Positions 29,707 to 36,856 of a stretch of DNA of 56,908 nt are shown piece after piece. The first letter of the stretch is position 1. The number at the start of each line of letters is the position of its first letter. The notes under the pieces were generated by a model, which saw only the letters and a program-made list of their open reading frames with translations, was not told where the DNA came from and did no database searches. A program made the translations under genes and the position numbers. The stretch is from a virus: positions 1-56,908 of the IMG/VR virus record IMGVR_UViG_3300022413_000013. One strand, 5' to 3'.

Positions 29707-30002
29707 GGAAGTTCGAATTCGACTGGACCATTCCCGACTATGACGACGGCGACCTGCAACAACAGTGGCGACACGATTGCTCGGTCGCCAAGGCTGTCGA
29801 GGACGTCTTGAAGCTAATCAGCCAAAGCCCGCCGTCGGCCATGTCAGCTATTTCGATCGTCGTCGCATCCTACTTGCACACGAACCTCGCCGATGATCAG
29901 AGGGCGCGAGTAGCTCTCAACGAATTCGCACACATGGTTTTGACCGCCCGCTCGAACCTTCAAAAGTGCGAGCTTCGAGACGGGAAAAAATCCCTAAATT
30001 AA
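29703..30002 (+). CDS. small helical protein after integrase
   Basis: This 99-aa protein starts in ATGA overlap with the integrase stop. It opens with a charged stretch (FEFDWTIPDYDDGDLQQQW) and then helices. Coupled to the integrase, it might be an excisionase-like or recombination accessory factor, but no HTH or other known motif is visible, so the function is open. The following 155 bases hold the two inverted repeats and no gene. Confidence 0.65.
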   Translation: MRKFEFDWTIPDYDDGDLQQQWRHDCSVAKAVEDVLKLISQSPPSAMSAISIVVASYLHTNLADDQRARVALNEFAHMVLTARSNLQKCELRDGKKSLN

Positions 30003-30006
30003 CGGT

Positions 30007-30023
30007 TTGCGTGCCGCTTGCGT
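30007..30023. repeat. 17-bp direct repeat, copy 1
   Basis: TTGCGTGCCGCTTGCGT occurs here and again at 30838-30854. The two copies bracket a two-gene cassette (30158-30553, 30550-30837), both encoding proteins with a C-terminal ANPRP motif. It could mark a duplication or an inserted cassette. Confidence 0.6.
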
Positions 30024-30085
30024 GGCATTGGCGAAAAAAAGATGTGAAAGGGAGTGGTTTAAAGTGCAGAAAAATAATAATTATT

Positions 30086-30127
30086 CTCGTTCATTGAACG
30101 AGGCGCCGGTTAGCTTCATAAGCTAAC
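30086..30127. promoter_or_regulatory. two adjacent inverted repeats near the integrase, candidate attP or operator
   Basis: CTCGTTC-ATT-GAACGAG (30086-30102) and GTTAGCTT-CAT-AAGCTAAC (30109-30127) are perfect hairpins with 7- and 8-bp arms and 3-base loops, seven bases apart, next to AT-rich ATAATAATTATT. They lie 380 bases past the integrase stop. Integrase or regulator binding is possible; attP cannot be confirmed without the host junctions. Confidence 0.5.
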
Positions 30128-30157
30128 GTTTGTTAAATTCTATCAAAGGAAACAATC

Positions 30158-30553
30158 ATGCTAGTCGATATCGAGGCGGTTGAACGGCGTTTGAATGGCG
30201 CGCTTGGTGGCGATCCCGTCGAGTACGCGAATTTCGATGAACACGCGCTGGCCGACGTCCGCGCCCTTTTAGACGCCGTCAAAATTATCGCCGACCACGA
30301 CATACAGCTACACGCGACGATCAAAGACCAAGCCGACACGATCGCTCGATTGATCCGCAAGATAATCGAACTCGAAGAACAAAAAATCCGCGCCGACCGC
30401 ATCGAGGACGCCGCGCGAGCCTGGCAACAGCAAATCGAGCGCGCCGGACTGCTTTACGGTTCGAACGGCGCCTGGCCAGAGGAAGCCTTGCTCGAAGTCC
30501 TCAACGCCAACCCAAGGCCGGAAGCCCCCCAGCCGACAGAAACGGATGCATGA
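30158..30553 (+). CDS. coiled-coil hypothetical protein
   Basis: This 131-aa protein starts at ATG 30158 after AAAGGAAA. A long heptad-rich helix covers about residues 45-100 (HATIKDQADTIARLIRKIIE, EEQKIRADRIEDAARAWQQQ), then a Pro-rich end with ANPRPEAPQP. It could oligomerise. Family unknown. It overlaps the next gene by ATGA. Confidence 0.7.
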   Translation: MLVDIEAVERRLNGALGGDPVEYANFDEHALADVRALLDAVKIIADHDIQLHATIKDQADTIARLIRKIIELEEQKIRADRIEDAARAWQQQIERAGLLYGSNGAWPEEALLEVLNANPRPEAPQPTETDA

Positions 30554-30837
30554 AGCCCATGGAAAACCCCGCCGATAAGATCGTCGAAGAACTCCATTTC
30601 TCTTTTCTCGGAGTTCCCGACGACAAGCTCGAATATATCCGTTCGATCATGCACACGAAGCAAGGCGCCTTCGACGGCGAAATTGTTCGATGGCTCGTCG
30701 CCGAGGTCGACCGTGGGCGCAAGGTCGAAGACGACGTCATCGCCGTCCGCGACACGCCGCCAGGCCGAACGAGGACCGCCGCATTTATCGAAATGCTCGC
30801 CACACTCGAAGCCAACCCGAGACCAGGAAAATCATAA
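30550..30837 (+). CDS. small hypothetical protein
   Basis: This 95-aa helical protein starts in ATGA overlap. Contains DKIVEELHFSFLGVPDDKLE and ends LEANPRPGKS, sharing the ANPRP tail with the preceding gene. The second copy of the 17-bp repeat begins at its end. Family unknown. Confidence 0.7.
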   Translation: MKPMENPADKIVEELHFSFLGVPDDKLEYIRSIMHTKQGAFDGEIVRWLVAEVDRGRKVEDDVIAVRDTPPGRTRTAAFIEMLATLEANPRPGKS

Positions 30838-30854
30838 TTGCGTGCCGCTTGCGT
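30838..30854. repeat. 17-bp direct repeat, copy 2
   Basis: Identical to 30007-30023 (TTGCGTGCCGCTTGCGT). Starts inside the stop region of gene 30550-30837 and ends 17 bases before the 24-aa frame at 30872. Confidence 0.6.
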
Positions 30855-30871
30855 AGCCATGAGGAATCCCG

Positions 30872-30946
30872 ATGAATTACGAGCCTAAGACAGAAAACGA
30901 TTTGCGACAGATCGCCGTCGACACGGTCGAGGACGCCGCGCCATGA
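30872..30946 (+). CDS. 24-aa small protein upstream of gene 30943
   Basis: ATG 30872 follows GAGGAATCCCG (a good ribosome site). The 24-residue frame (MNYEPKTENDLRQIAVD onward) is acidic and ends in ATGA overlap with the next start. It may be a leader peptide that couples translation of gene 30943-31515. Confidence 0.5.
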   Translation: MNYEPKTENDLRQIAVDTVEDAAP

Positions 30947-31515
30947 ACTGGTCTTCACCATACGCGCGGATATGCAGCGCCGCCGTTCAAGAATGGCCTC
31001 TTCAGCACCGGGCGCTCAATACTGTTTTGAAAGGCGACGTCAAAGGCGTCGTGATCGAGATCGTCGACGTAAGCATAGACTTCCATTTCCATTACAAGGG
31101 CGTGCCGGTCAAAGACCTGGCGAGCTTTTGCGCTTGGGTCGAGCCCGAAGAAGAAGCGCAACCGTTCGTCAATCATTGGGGCATCGACAGCAACAGCGAA
31201 GCCGAAATCGTGTGCCGCTGCAAACTGACGAAAGAGCAAGTCGTTCTAGGCCGCAACTCTGGCCAATGTTTCATGACAAGGCTCTTCGCCATCGACAGAG
31301 ATGCAACCGAGTCCTGGCGCGTCTATTCCGGCACCGAGCCCGCCGACCTCGTGAACGGCGTTATCTGGTCGACCCGCATGGATAAAGAAAGAGCGCTGCA
31401 AAACATCCAAGACGCGAAGCGGGTTTTCTACTCGAACACGTCGAGGTTCGATGAGGGCTGGCGTGAAACCCTAAGCGGTTTGCTGATCACAGCTAAAGGA
31501 GAGGAGTCACCATGA
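30943..31515 (+). CDS. hypothetical protein
   Basis: This 190-aa protein is alpha/beta with VKGVVIEIVDVSIDFHFHYK and FCAWVEPEEEAQPF segments, a central CRCKLTKEQVVLGRNSG stretch and a helical end. No recognised family; size and context suit an early-region accessory function. Starts in the ATGA overlap and ends overlapping the next gene. Confidence 0.7.
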   Translation: MNWSSPYARICSAAVQEWPLQHRALNTVLKGDVKGVVIEIVDVSIDFHFHYKGVPVKDLASFCAWVEPEEEAQPFVNHWGIDSNSEAEIVCRCKLTKEQVVLGRNSGQCFMTRLFAIDRDATESWRVYSGTEPADLVNGVIWSTRMDKERALQNIQDAKRVFYSNTSRFDEGWRETLSGLLITAKGEESP

Positions 31516-31721
31516 CGAACCCGCTAACCGAGGAACAGCGCCACTATCTTCGCCTCGTCGGCCGAAGCATGAAAGGCCAGCCATGGGCGCCTGTGAGCAA
31601 AACGCTTTGGCCTTGGTTGGTAAGGATGCAAGCGGCCTTGCCAGAGCTGATCGAGATCGACGCCGAAAACCAGCGCATTAGGCCGACAGACAAAGGCCAA
31701 ACTTTGATCGATTATCTATGA
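31512..31721 (+). CDS. small hypothetical protein
   Basis: This 69-aa protein starts at ATG 31512 after GGAGAGGAG. Helical, with a Trp-rich middle (SKTLWPWLVRMQAALPELIE) and an ending RPTDKGQTLIDYL that resembles a winged-helix tail. A small wHTH is possible but weakly supported. It overlaps the next gene by ATGA. Confidence 0.65.
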   Translation: MTNPLTEEQRHYLRLVGRSMKGQPWAPVSKTLWPWLVRMQAALPELIEIDAENQRIRPTDKGQTLIDYL

Positions 31722-32011
31722 AGCGCTCGGAAGCCCTAGAAGGCATAAGGCGCGACCTCGCCTGTATCCGCGCTTTAATCAAAGATTACGGCGAACATTC
31801 TGAATCACCTTCCCTCGCTATCGCCGAATGGCTGCTACGCGACCTTGATCGCCTATGGCCGGTCGTCGACGCCGCGGTCGCGCTCGACGACGCCGTCGCC
31901 GAGTTCGGCGCGACTCTCGAGTACGTTTCAGAGCACTTCCAAAATCTGTCGGACGCGATCGACCGAAGCAAGATCCGCGAGGACGGCGAGCCACCAACCA
32001 AGGAGGAATAG
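31718..32011 (+). CDS. small helical protein
   Basis: This 97-aa, fully helical acidic protein (LDRLWPVVDAAVALDDAVAE) has repeated Leu/Ala. Family unknown. It starts in ATGA overlap with the previous gene, and its stop is followed by the next start (TTG 32013) one base later. Confidence 0.65.
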   Translation: MKRSEALEGIRRDLACIRALIKDYGEHSESPSLAIAEWLLRDLDRLWPVVDAAVALDDAVAEFGATLEYVSEHFQNLSDAIDRSKIREDGEPPTKEE

Positions 32012-32012
32012 A

Positions 32013-32249
32013 TTGACCGACGAACGCGCGAAAATCTTCAAGCAAGTCGCCGCGACTGCCAAGAAGATCGGCGAATTGATCGCTGGTGCCATGGAAGGGA
32101 CCGGCTACGGCTTCACCTTGATTATATTCGAGAAGGACAGGCAAGCCGGAGCATTGACCTATATGTCGAACGCCGAGCGCGAAAGCATGGTCGCCGCCAT
32201 GAAAGAGCTGATCAAGATGGAAGCCGACCGAGAAGCCACCATGCAATGA
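32013..32249 (+). CDS. small conserved phage-type protein with TTG start
   Basis: This 78-aa protein starts at TTG 32013 with a full AAGGAGG ribosome site six bases upstream, which fixes this start. The middle GYGFTLIIFEKDRQAGALTY MSNAERESM pattern resembles a small phage family of unknown function (FxLxxF...G...YxSNAxREDM). It overlaps the following zinc-ribbon gene. Confidence 0.7.
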   Translation: MTDERAKIFKQVAATAKKIGELIAGAMEGTGYGFTLIIFEKDRQAGALTYMSNAERESMVAAMKELIKMEADREATMQ

Positions 32250-32527
32250 AAGGCAAAGCCGTCCGCCTCGACGACGACTTTTGCCCGAATTGCGCCGCCA
32301 AGCTTTCCGCGGCGTCGGTCGCATTCGGCCCAAAAGCCAAGCCGAAAGAAGGCGACCCGACGTTGTGCGTCTATTGCCTCGAATTCGCGATCTTCGGTCC
32401 TGGCTTGAAGCTCAGAAAGACAACCGAAATCGAGCTTCGGCTTACGCTCGATCTGGAACAATATGAACATTTCGCCGCCACGCGCGAGGGCTTGCGCGCG
32501 GCGAAAGCGCGGTACGGGATGAATTGA
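32246..32527 (+). CDS. small zinc-ribbon protein
   Basis: This 93-aa protein has CPNC (13-16) and CVYC (about 41-44), a four-Cys zinc ribbon with a basic loop (GPKAKPKEGD). The C-terminal half is a charged helical region. Likely nucleic-acid or RNA-polymerase contact. Starts in ATGA overlap. Confidence 0.7.
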   Translation: MKGKAVRLDDDFCPNCAAKLSAASVAFGPKAKPKEGDPTLCVYCLEFAIFGPGLKLRKTTEIELRLTLDLEQYEHFAATREGLRAAKARYGMN

Positions 32528-32528
32528 C

Positions 32529-32795
32529 ATGACCGAGCTTAGGCAAGTAAAGCGCCAGCGCATGGATTTGTACATTAATCAACGTCGGACAAGCGTTCGC
32601 ATCGAAAAAGTCTTCTCGGACTATCTCAAAGAGCGGGCGGCAGATATGCAAATATCAAAATCGAGGCTTGTCTCGCGAATAGTGTCGCAATACGAAAACA
32701 ACGCGAACAGATCGGCGGCCGTGCGCACTTATTGTTTTGAAGACCTTCAGGCGCGATTGGAAAAAGCGGAAGCGAAAGCCAATGCCAAGACTTAA
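32529..32795 (+). CDS. ribbon-helix-helix DNA-binding protein 1
   Basis: This 88-aa protein has residues about 20-52 (RTSVRIEKVFSDYLKERAAD then MQISKSRLVSRIVSQYENN) forming an RHH fold (strand, helix, helix), of the RHH_4 type, ending NRSAAVRTYCFEDLQARL. A second RHH protein of the same layout follows (32782-33036), overlapping by 14 bases. Probable DNA-binding homo- or heterodimer regulators. Confidence 0.8.
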   Translation: MTELRQVKRQRMDLYINQRRTSVRIEKVFSDYLKERAADMQISKSRLVSRIVSQYENNANRSAAVRTYCFEDLQARLEKAEAKANAKT

Positions 32796-33036
32796 GCGCG
32801 TCGAAGTGAGGATCAACGGCCATCGAACCGCGATCCAATTGGAAACGCCATTTTGGCGCTATCTCGACGAGATCGTCGCCGCCAGGGGAACCACGCGAAC
32901 CAAGCTCGTCAACGAAGTCCTCGCCGCCGACCCGGACAAAACGAATATGTGCTCGACGCTTCGGACGTTCGCGCTCGCGCACGCCGAACGCCGGGCGAAT
33001 GGCTGGCGCCTCGACCAGGAGATTGCAGCATCATGA
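32782..33036 (+). CDS. ribbon-helix-helix DNA-binding protein 2
   Basis: This 84-aa protein is called from ATG 32782. HRTAIQLETPFWRYLDEIVA then TTRTKLVNEVLAADPDKTN and STLRTFALAH fit RHH_4, with the conserved LE-x-FW pattern. It is a paralogue of the previous gene by design though sequence identity looks low. It may heterodimerise with it or control the operon, perhaps via the GTCAC/GTGAC operators at 34043-34093. Confidence 0.8.
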   Translation: MPRLKRVEVRINGHRTAIQLETPFWRYLDEIVAARGTTRTKLVNEVLAADPDKTNMCSTLRTFALAHAERRANGWRLDQEIAAS

Positions 33037-33494
33037 AAGCGATCACACTCAATCAACCATGGGCGTCGCTCATCGCGGAAGGCTTCCAATCATACGAGGT
33101 TCGGCGATGGTGCCCACCGCGTTACAAGATCCTGCAACGGATCGGAATCCACGCCGGCGGCAAGCACGTCGAAACCGACCAGATCGTCGACTTGATGAAC
33201 CGGCTTTCCGGCGACTTCCCCGGCCGGTCGATCACGTCGAAGGATGCGATCCCGTTTCTTGAAAGCTGCCTGGAAGACACAAGGCGTTTGCCGAGATCCG
33301 CGGTTATCTGCACAGCGTTCTTAGGCCGCCCGCGGCTGGCTAAAGGCCTGTGCGAAGGCAGCTCGCCGATATCGCCGAGGCTGTGGGCATGGCCGCTAAG
33401 CGACGCGCAAACGTTGCGCGTGCCGGCGCGGATCGCCGGGCAACCGGACCTTTGGGAATGGGACCAAAGCCACGAACCGGACCAATTGCTATGA
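33033..33494 (+). CDS. ASCH-domain protein
   Basis: This 153-aa protein is called from ATG 33033. Its N-terminus KAITLNQPWASLIAEG and the later RLWAWPLSDAQTLRVPARIA ... GQPDLWEW match ASCH-type (PUA-like) proteins. Known: such domains bind RNA or modified nucleosides, and some hydrolyse N4-acetylcytidine. Inferred: an RNA-related accessory role. It overlaps both neighbours. Confidence 0.8.
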   Translation: MKAITLNQPWASLIAEGFQSYEVRRWCPPRYKILQRIGIHAGGKHVETDQIVDLMNRLSGDFPGRSITSKDAIPFLESCLEDTRRLPRSAVICTAFLGRPRLAKGLCEGSSPISPRLWAWPLSDAQTLRVPARIAGQPDLWEWDQSHEPDQLL

Positions 33495-33802
33495 GTGACG
33501 CGCGCCTCCCGATCTCTCTCCTCGTGTTGTTTGGCGTTGGGCTGATTTCATTCGGCGCGGGCGTCGAGTACGGGCGAAAGCCTGGCGCCGCGCCAGGCGC
33601 CATCGAAATCGCTTCGCCTCGAGTCGACGAATGTCATCGAGACCTTGCCGAGCTTCGCCAGATACAGGAAAGCGGCACGTTACTTTGTCGTGCTGACGCC
33701 GAAATTGCGCCGATCGTCGCGATAGCTATGATCGAGGACATGATTAGCCGGTCGTCGTCCCTTCGCGACTCACTTGAGAGAGACCTATGCATGACATTCT
33801 GA
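33491..33802 (+). CDS. small membrane-anchored protein
   Basis: This 103-aa protein is called from ATG 33491 in ATGA overlap. One N-terminal membrane segment (LPISLLVLFGVGLISFGAGV, about 6-25) is followed by a Pro-rich linker and a helical domain with three Cys. It could be a single-pass periplasmic-domain protein (i-spanin or inhibitor type), but the lysis genes are 7 kb away. Confidence 0.65.
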   Translation: MSDARLPISLLVLFGVGLISFGAGVEYGRKPGAAPGAIEIASPRVDECHRDLAELRQIQESGTLLCRADAEIAPIVAIAMIEDMISRSSSLRDSLERDLCMTF

Positions 33803-34023
33803 TGATTGCGCTCGTGTGCTACGCCAGCGCTGGCGAGTGCGGACCGTTTCAGGCCGCAGCATTGATTGACGGCCCAAAATACTACGACGCCGCCATATGC
33901 CGCGACCATGCGGCCAGGTTCGTGCACGACGTCGAAGTGCGCCGGCATGCCTTTAGGCTGATCAAAACACAGCGTGGACAGCTCGAAATCATCTGCGTTA
34001 AGGCGGCGCTTCCGGTCGGATAA
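33787..34023 (+). CDS. small Cys-rich exported-looking protein
   Basis: This 78-aa protein has a hydrophobic start (MHDILMIALVCYASAGECG) that could be a signal peptide, then three more Cys and a basic C-terminus. It overlaps the previous gene by 16 bases. Function unknown. The gap after it, 34024-34121, carries the GTCAC/GTGAC operators and no gene. Confidence 0.6.
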   Translation: MHDILMIALVCYASAGECGPFQAAALIDGPKYYDAAICRDHAARFVHDVEVRRHAFRLIKTQRGQLEIICVKAALPVG

Positions 34024-34042
34024 CAAGCGACCGCTGTACTTC

Positions 34043-34093
34043 GTCACGGTTATGTGACTTTTTTTCCTTGCTCAATTGTCACGCTTATGTGAC
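34043..34093. promoter_or_regulatory. two 16-bp GTCAC-N6-GTGAC operators
   Basis: GTCACGGTTATGTGAC (34043-34058) and GTCACGCTTATGTGAC (34078-34093) are near-identical palindromes whose starts are 35 bases apart, separated by a T-rich stretch. They lie 29 bases or more upstream of gene 34122 and form a probable autoregulated promoter-operator. A related half-site TCAC-N3-GTGA is at 10615-10625. Confidence 0.75.
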
Positions 34094-34121
34094 AAAAGAA
34101 TTCTAGCAAGGAGAACGACCG

Positions 34122-34379
34122 ATGAACCTCAATCAACTCAAAACCGCACCGATCTCGCACAAGTCCCGTCACGAGCTTAAGGCGCACCTCGAAGCCATCT
34201 TCGCGAACATCAACGCGATCGTGACCGCGGACAATCCCGTCATGACGACAGCAGGCACGGCACAAGGCCGCCCGCGCTACGTGATCCGCATTCGCGGCGA
34301 GGGCGCGTCTCGCGTGCGCCCTCAAGACCTCGACGAGGTCATGAAGCGTTTCGACGTCCGTTCATTCATTTCGATGTGA
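34122..34379 (+). CDS. small hypothetical protein under the paired operators
   Basis: This 85-aa protein starts at ATG 34122 after AGCAAGGAG. Helical N-terminal half (LNQLKTAPISHKSRHELKAH) then a beta strand YVIRIRGEGASRVRPQDLDE. No family recognised. It is first in a new operon controlled by the GTCAC/GTGAC pair, so it may be strongly regulated. Confidence 0.7.
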   Translation: MNLNQLKTAPISHKSRHELKAHLEAIFANINAIVTADNPVMTTAGTAQGRPRYVIRIRGEGASRVRPQDLDEVMKRFDVRSFISM

Positions 34380-34391
34380 GGGAGTCCCGAG

Positions 34392-34745
34392 ATGACATCG
34401 AACAAAGTCCTTTTTATGCCCGACGGGTCAGAGATCGAGGTGCCGACCCGCTGGGCAATCTGCGGATTGTGCGAAGGCCACGGCCTATCGAGCGCGCACC
34501 TTGGATCATTTACCGCGAGCGAATTTCAATCGGCCTGCGACTGCGACCCGAACTTCGCAGAGGACTACCGAAGCGGCGCCTATGATCGGCGATGCGAAAA
34601 TTGCGGCGGATCGGGCAAGGTCGTGGTCGTCGATCTCGACAAGCTCACCAGTGAGCACCGCAAACAGTACAAAGAACAGTGCGAAGCCGATGCGGAATTT
34701 CGCGCCGAACAAGACGCCGAAAGGCGCATGCTAGGAGGTTATTAG
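34392..34745 (+). CDS. DnaJ-type zinc protein of phage
   Basis: This 117-aa protein has CGLCEGHG (24-31) and CENCGGSGKV (about 72-81), the CxxCxGxG zinc pairs of DnaJ central domain, separated by a FTASEFQSACDCDPNFAEDY segment with YRSGAYDRRC. The pattern is a common phage family of unknown role, possibly a chaperone-like or nucleic-acid binding factor. C-terminus is charged and helical. Confidence 0.8.
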   Translation: MTSNKVLFMPDGSEIEVPTRWAICGLCEGHGLSSAHLGSFTASEFQSACDCDPNFAEDYRSGAYDRRCENCGGSGKVVVVDLDKLTSEHRKQYKEQCEADAEFRAEQDAERRMLGGY

Positions 34746-34747
34746 CC

Positions 34748-35077
34748 ATGGCAAAAGCTTCCGCCCTCTCCTATGTGAGCGCCGCCGAGGCCGCAAACGC
34801 CGCCGACGGCATCTTCGCAGTTATGCAGCTCGACCGAGCGCGCCGCCATGAATTTTGGGCGCAAATGCCCGACGGCGAGTGGGAATTCTTGCGGGCAAGC
34901 AGCCGCTCGTATCGGTTCGCTCACATCTACCGCGAAGCCATCAACGGCAACCTAGCGCCGCAAAAGCTCGGCGCTTATGTGCAACTCACTAACAGCCCGA
35001 ATCCGACCGGCCACGAGCGCTTTCTCTTCCGTGAGACGATTAAGATTCGCGGCGAGAACGGAGAGTCGAGCCGATGA
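34748..35077 (+). CDS. small hypothetical protein
   Basis: This 109-aa protein is called from ATG 34748, two bases after the previous stop. Has an alpha/beta layout with RRHEFWAQMPDGEWEFLRAS and a C-terminal RFLFRETIKIRGENGESSR. No recognised family. Confidence 0.65.
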   Translation: MAKASALSYVSAAEAANAADGIFAVMQLDRARRHEFWAQMPDGEWEFLRASSRSYRFAHIYREAINGNLAPQKLGAYVQLTNSPNPTGHERFLFRETIKIRGENGESSR

Positions 35078-35229
35078 CCGTTCTTTATGTCTTGATCCTT
35101 TCGATTGAGCCCGACGACGGTCGAGGTCTGGTCGAACTGTCCGAGCTTGCTCCTGAGTGCTTTCGAGCGTTAGGGCCAAGCGATTCGTTTTGGCTCGTCC
35201 CCGGCACGATTAGCCCGGCCGACGATTGA
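35074..35229 (+). CDS. 51-aa small protein
   Basis: Starts at ATG 35074 in ATGA overlap with the previous gene, stops at TGA 35227-35229, sharing TGATG with the next start. Hydrophobic N-terminus (VLYVLILSIE) then acidic and globular. Bracketed by coupling overlaps on both sides, so it is likely translated. Function unknown. Confidence 0.6.
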   Translation: MTVLYVLILSIEPDDGRGLVELSELAPECFRALGPSDSFWLVPGTISPADD

Positions 35230-35450
35230 TGGCGAAAGACAACCCACGAGGCGAGGCCCGCAAAAAAGCGGGCTTCGCCACCCAGCAAGAGCTTGCCGAT
35301 TGGCTCGAATGTAGTCGCAGCAAGATCGGCAACTTTGAAGCCCTCGGCTCGGCGCATCGACCGCCGCCGCCCTGGTACGACAAAGTGATCGACGTTCTGA
35401 TCGAAAACCGCGCCCTCAAGGCCGCCAAGAAGCGAAAGCGCAAGAAATGA
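35229..35450 (+). CDS. small helix-turn-helix-like protein
   Basis: This 73-aa protein is called from ATG 35229 (a TTG one codon earlier is also open). Residues about 15-35 (GFATQQELADWLECSRSKIG) look like an XRE HTH, followed by a NFEALGSAHRPPPPWYDK segment and a basic end (KAAKKRKRKK). Probably binds DNA; may regulate the operon. Confidence 0.65.
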   Translation: MAKDNPRGEARKKAGFATQQELADWLECSRSKIGNFEALGSAHRPPPPWYDKVIDVLIENRALKAAKKRKRKK

Positions 35451-35710
35451 TCGAGATCACCACGCTTGAACTGTTCATAATCGCCTATCATCACGCCCTC
35501 GGCGAGCCAGAACCGCCTTGGAGCGATCTTGACGACCCGCAGCACCGTAAACATGTGGACGCCGCCTTATACGCCGTTAAAATGCTTCCGCCGCGTTTCT
35601 TTTTTTCCGTGCCGGGTCATGGCGATTGCTTCGAGGTTTTGGACGACGTGAAATCCAGCCTATCGGAAGAACAGCGGTTCGCCGATAGGGAACGAGGCAA
35701 CGGAGAGTAG
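35447..35710 (+). CDS. small hypothetical protein
   Basis: This 87-aa protein starts at ATG 35447 (ATGA overlap). Helical start (ITTLELFIIAYHHALGEPEP) and a beta-rich middle. No known family. Co-transcribed with the HTH-like gene. Confidence 0.65.
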   Translation: MIEITTLELFIIAYHHALGEPEPPWSDLDDPQHRKHVDAALYAVKMLPPRFFFSVPGHGDCFEVLDDVKSSLSEEQRFADRERGNGE

Positions 35711-35713
35711 CCG

Positions 35714-36007
35714 ATGTATACCTTTGAACTGCCACATGGCATTGCGCCCACAAGCACCGCGCCTAAGAAAATCACCAAAATCGACGAGACCGCCGCCCAA
35801 CTCGCCGCTGCCGATCTCGCCTCACGTCTCGGCGAGCTGGTGCCGAGCTATGTCGATGTGAACGACGTCGACGCCGCATGCGAGGAAGCAATCAACTGCT
35901 ATGAATGCTTCCGAACGACACAACTTCCCGCGTTGGCCATCTTGAGTTATGCGCTTGCGGGCGCCGTTGTCGGCGGCCTGGTCGTTTACCTCGCATCCGG
36001 GGTTTGA
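35714..36007 (+). CDS. C-terminally anchored small membrane protein
   Basis: This 97-aa protein has one membrane segment near the end (LAILSYALAGAVVGGLVVYL, about 73-94) and an N-terminal soluble part with three Cys. Tail-anchored layout is unusual in a phage early region. Starts three bases after the previous stop with GGAGAG upstream. Confidence 0.65.
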   Translation: MYTFELPHGIAPTSTAPKKITKIDETAAQLAAADLASRLGELVPSYVDVNDVDAACEEAINCYECFRTTQLPALAILSYALAGAVVGGLVVYLASGV

Positions 36008-36012
36008 CCGCC

Positions 36013-36234
36013 ATGGACAAGCTAGACGAGGCGACCAGGCGCCAGGCCGTCGAGACCGCCAGGCTGTTGAAACAACTCGGCGGAAAGTTCGCGGCGGCCG
36101 CGCCAGAGGTTGCGGGAATTATGGACAAAGCCGCCGGCGACGTGCTTAGAGCTTCCAAGGGAAGCTCGAGCCGATCAAAACCGCGAAAGCTGACGCTGGT
36201 CGAGCGCTCGATCGCACAAAGAGGCGCCGCGTAA
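36013..36234 (+). CDS. small basic helical protein
   Basis: This 73-aa protein is called from ATG 36013. Helical N-terminal half then Ser/Arg/Lys-rich tail (SSSRSKPRKLTLVERS). Possible DNA-binding, family unknown. Its stop overlaps the next start (TAATG). Confidence 0.65.
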   Translation: MDKLDEATRRQAVETARLLKQLGGKFAAAAPEVAGIMDKAAGDVLRASKGSSSRSKPRKLTLVERSIAQRGAA

Positions 36235-36485
36235 TGTTCTATGGATCGGATGAACACCTAAAACACATCCGATCCACCGCGACCGCCATAACCAAGCAAG
36301 CCCTGCCCCACCTAGCATCGCCTTCGGTAGGGCATTTCGTCAAAGGCATTATCGAGGACCATCTCTTGCAACACGACTCCGTTACCATCAAAGAGCGGTC
36401 ACTCTGGTTTTACGCCGGGCTGATGTGCGTCGGCGCCGCGCTTCCTATCCTTTGCATGATCTGCGCTCAACTCTTCCTGCGTTAG
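36234..36485 (+). CDS. small membrane protein at operon end
   Basis: This 83-aa protein has one C-terminal membrane segment (FYAGLMCVGAALPILCMICAQ, about 59-80). Last plus-strand gene of the early region; its stop overlaps the convergent minus-strand structural gene by four bases. Function unknown. Confidence 0.65.
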   Translation: MFYGSDEHLKHIRSTATAITKQALPHLASPSVGHFVKGIIEDHLLQHDSVTIKERSLWFYAGLMCVGAALPILCMICAQLFLR

Positions 36486-36856
36486 AACAGGGTCGGCGAA
36501 AGCCTAATTTGCCCTGTCTTCACGGTATCGGTGTCTCCAGCCGCGTCGGTTATCCTGACCTCGTAATAGTAATCCCCGGCGACGAGCGCGCCGGAGTCCG
36601 CCGCGTCGATCGTAACTGTGATGATGCCCCCGTTCGCATCGGTAACGATGACCCCCGATCCGAGCGTCTTCTCGAACTTGGTCGCGGCGTTCGGCGATCC
36701 CGGCGGAAGATCCTTCACCCGGAATGTTGCGAACGTCGCGCCGTTTAGGTCTTTGACGCTTCCCGACCCGTCGGTAATTGTGATCGCATACCGACGAGTC
36801 GAGCCAAGAACCCAAACGTCGCTTGACGTGAAGCCGAGGTTGGTTGCAACAGTCAT
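36482..36856 (-). CDS. putative virion protein, Ig-like/BppU-type beta domain
   Basis: This 124-aa protein is called from ATG 36856. It is almost entirely beta: GSTRRYAITITDGSGSVKDL, then a FRVKDLPPGS turn and SGALVAGDYYYEVRITDAAG. That tandem strand pattern resembles BppU-type or Ig-like fibre adhesin domains. It is the last gene of the minus-strand structural block 36482-40056 and could form a baseplate or fibre appendage. Partner unknown. Confidence 0.7.
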   Translation of the reverse strand: MTVATNLGFTSSDVWVLGSTRRYAITITDGSGSVKDLNGATFATFRVKDLPPGSPNAATKFEKTLGSGVIVTDANGGIITVTIDAADSGALVAGDYYYEVRITDAAGDTDTVKTGQIRLSPTLF

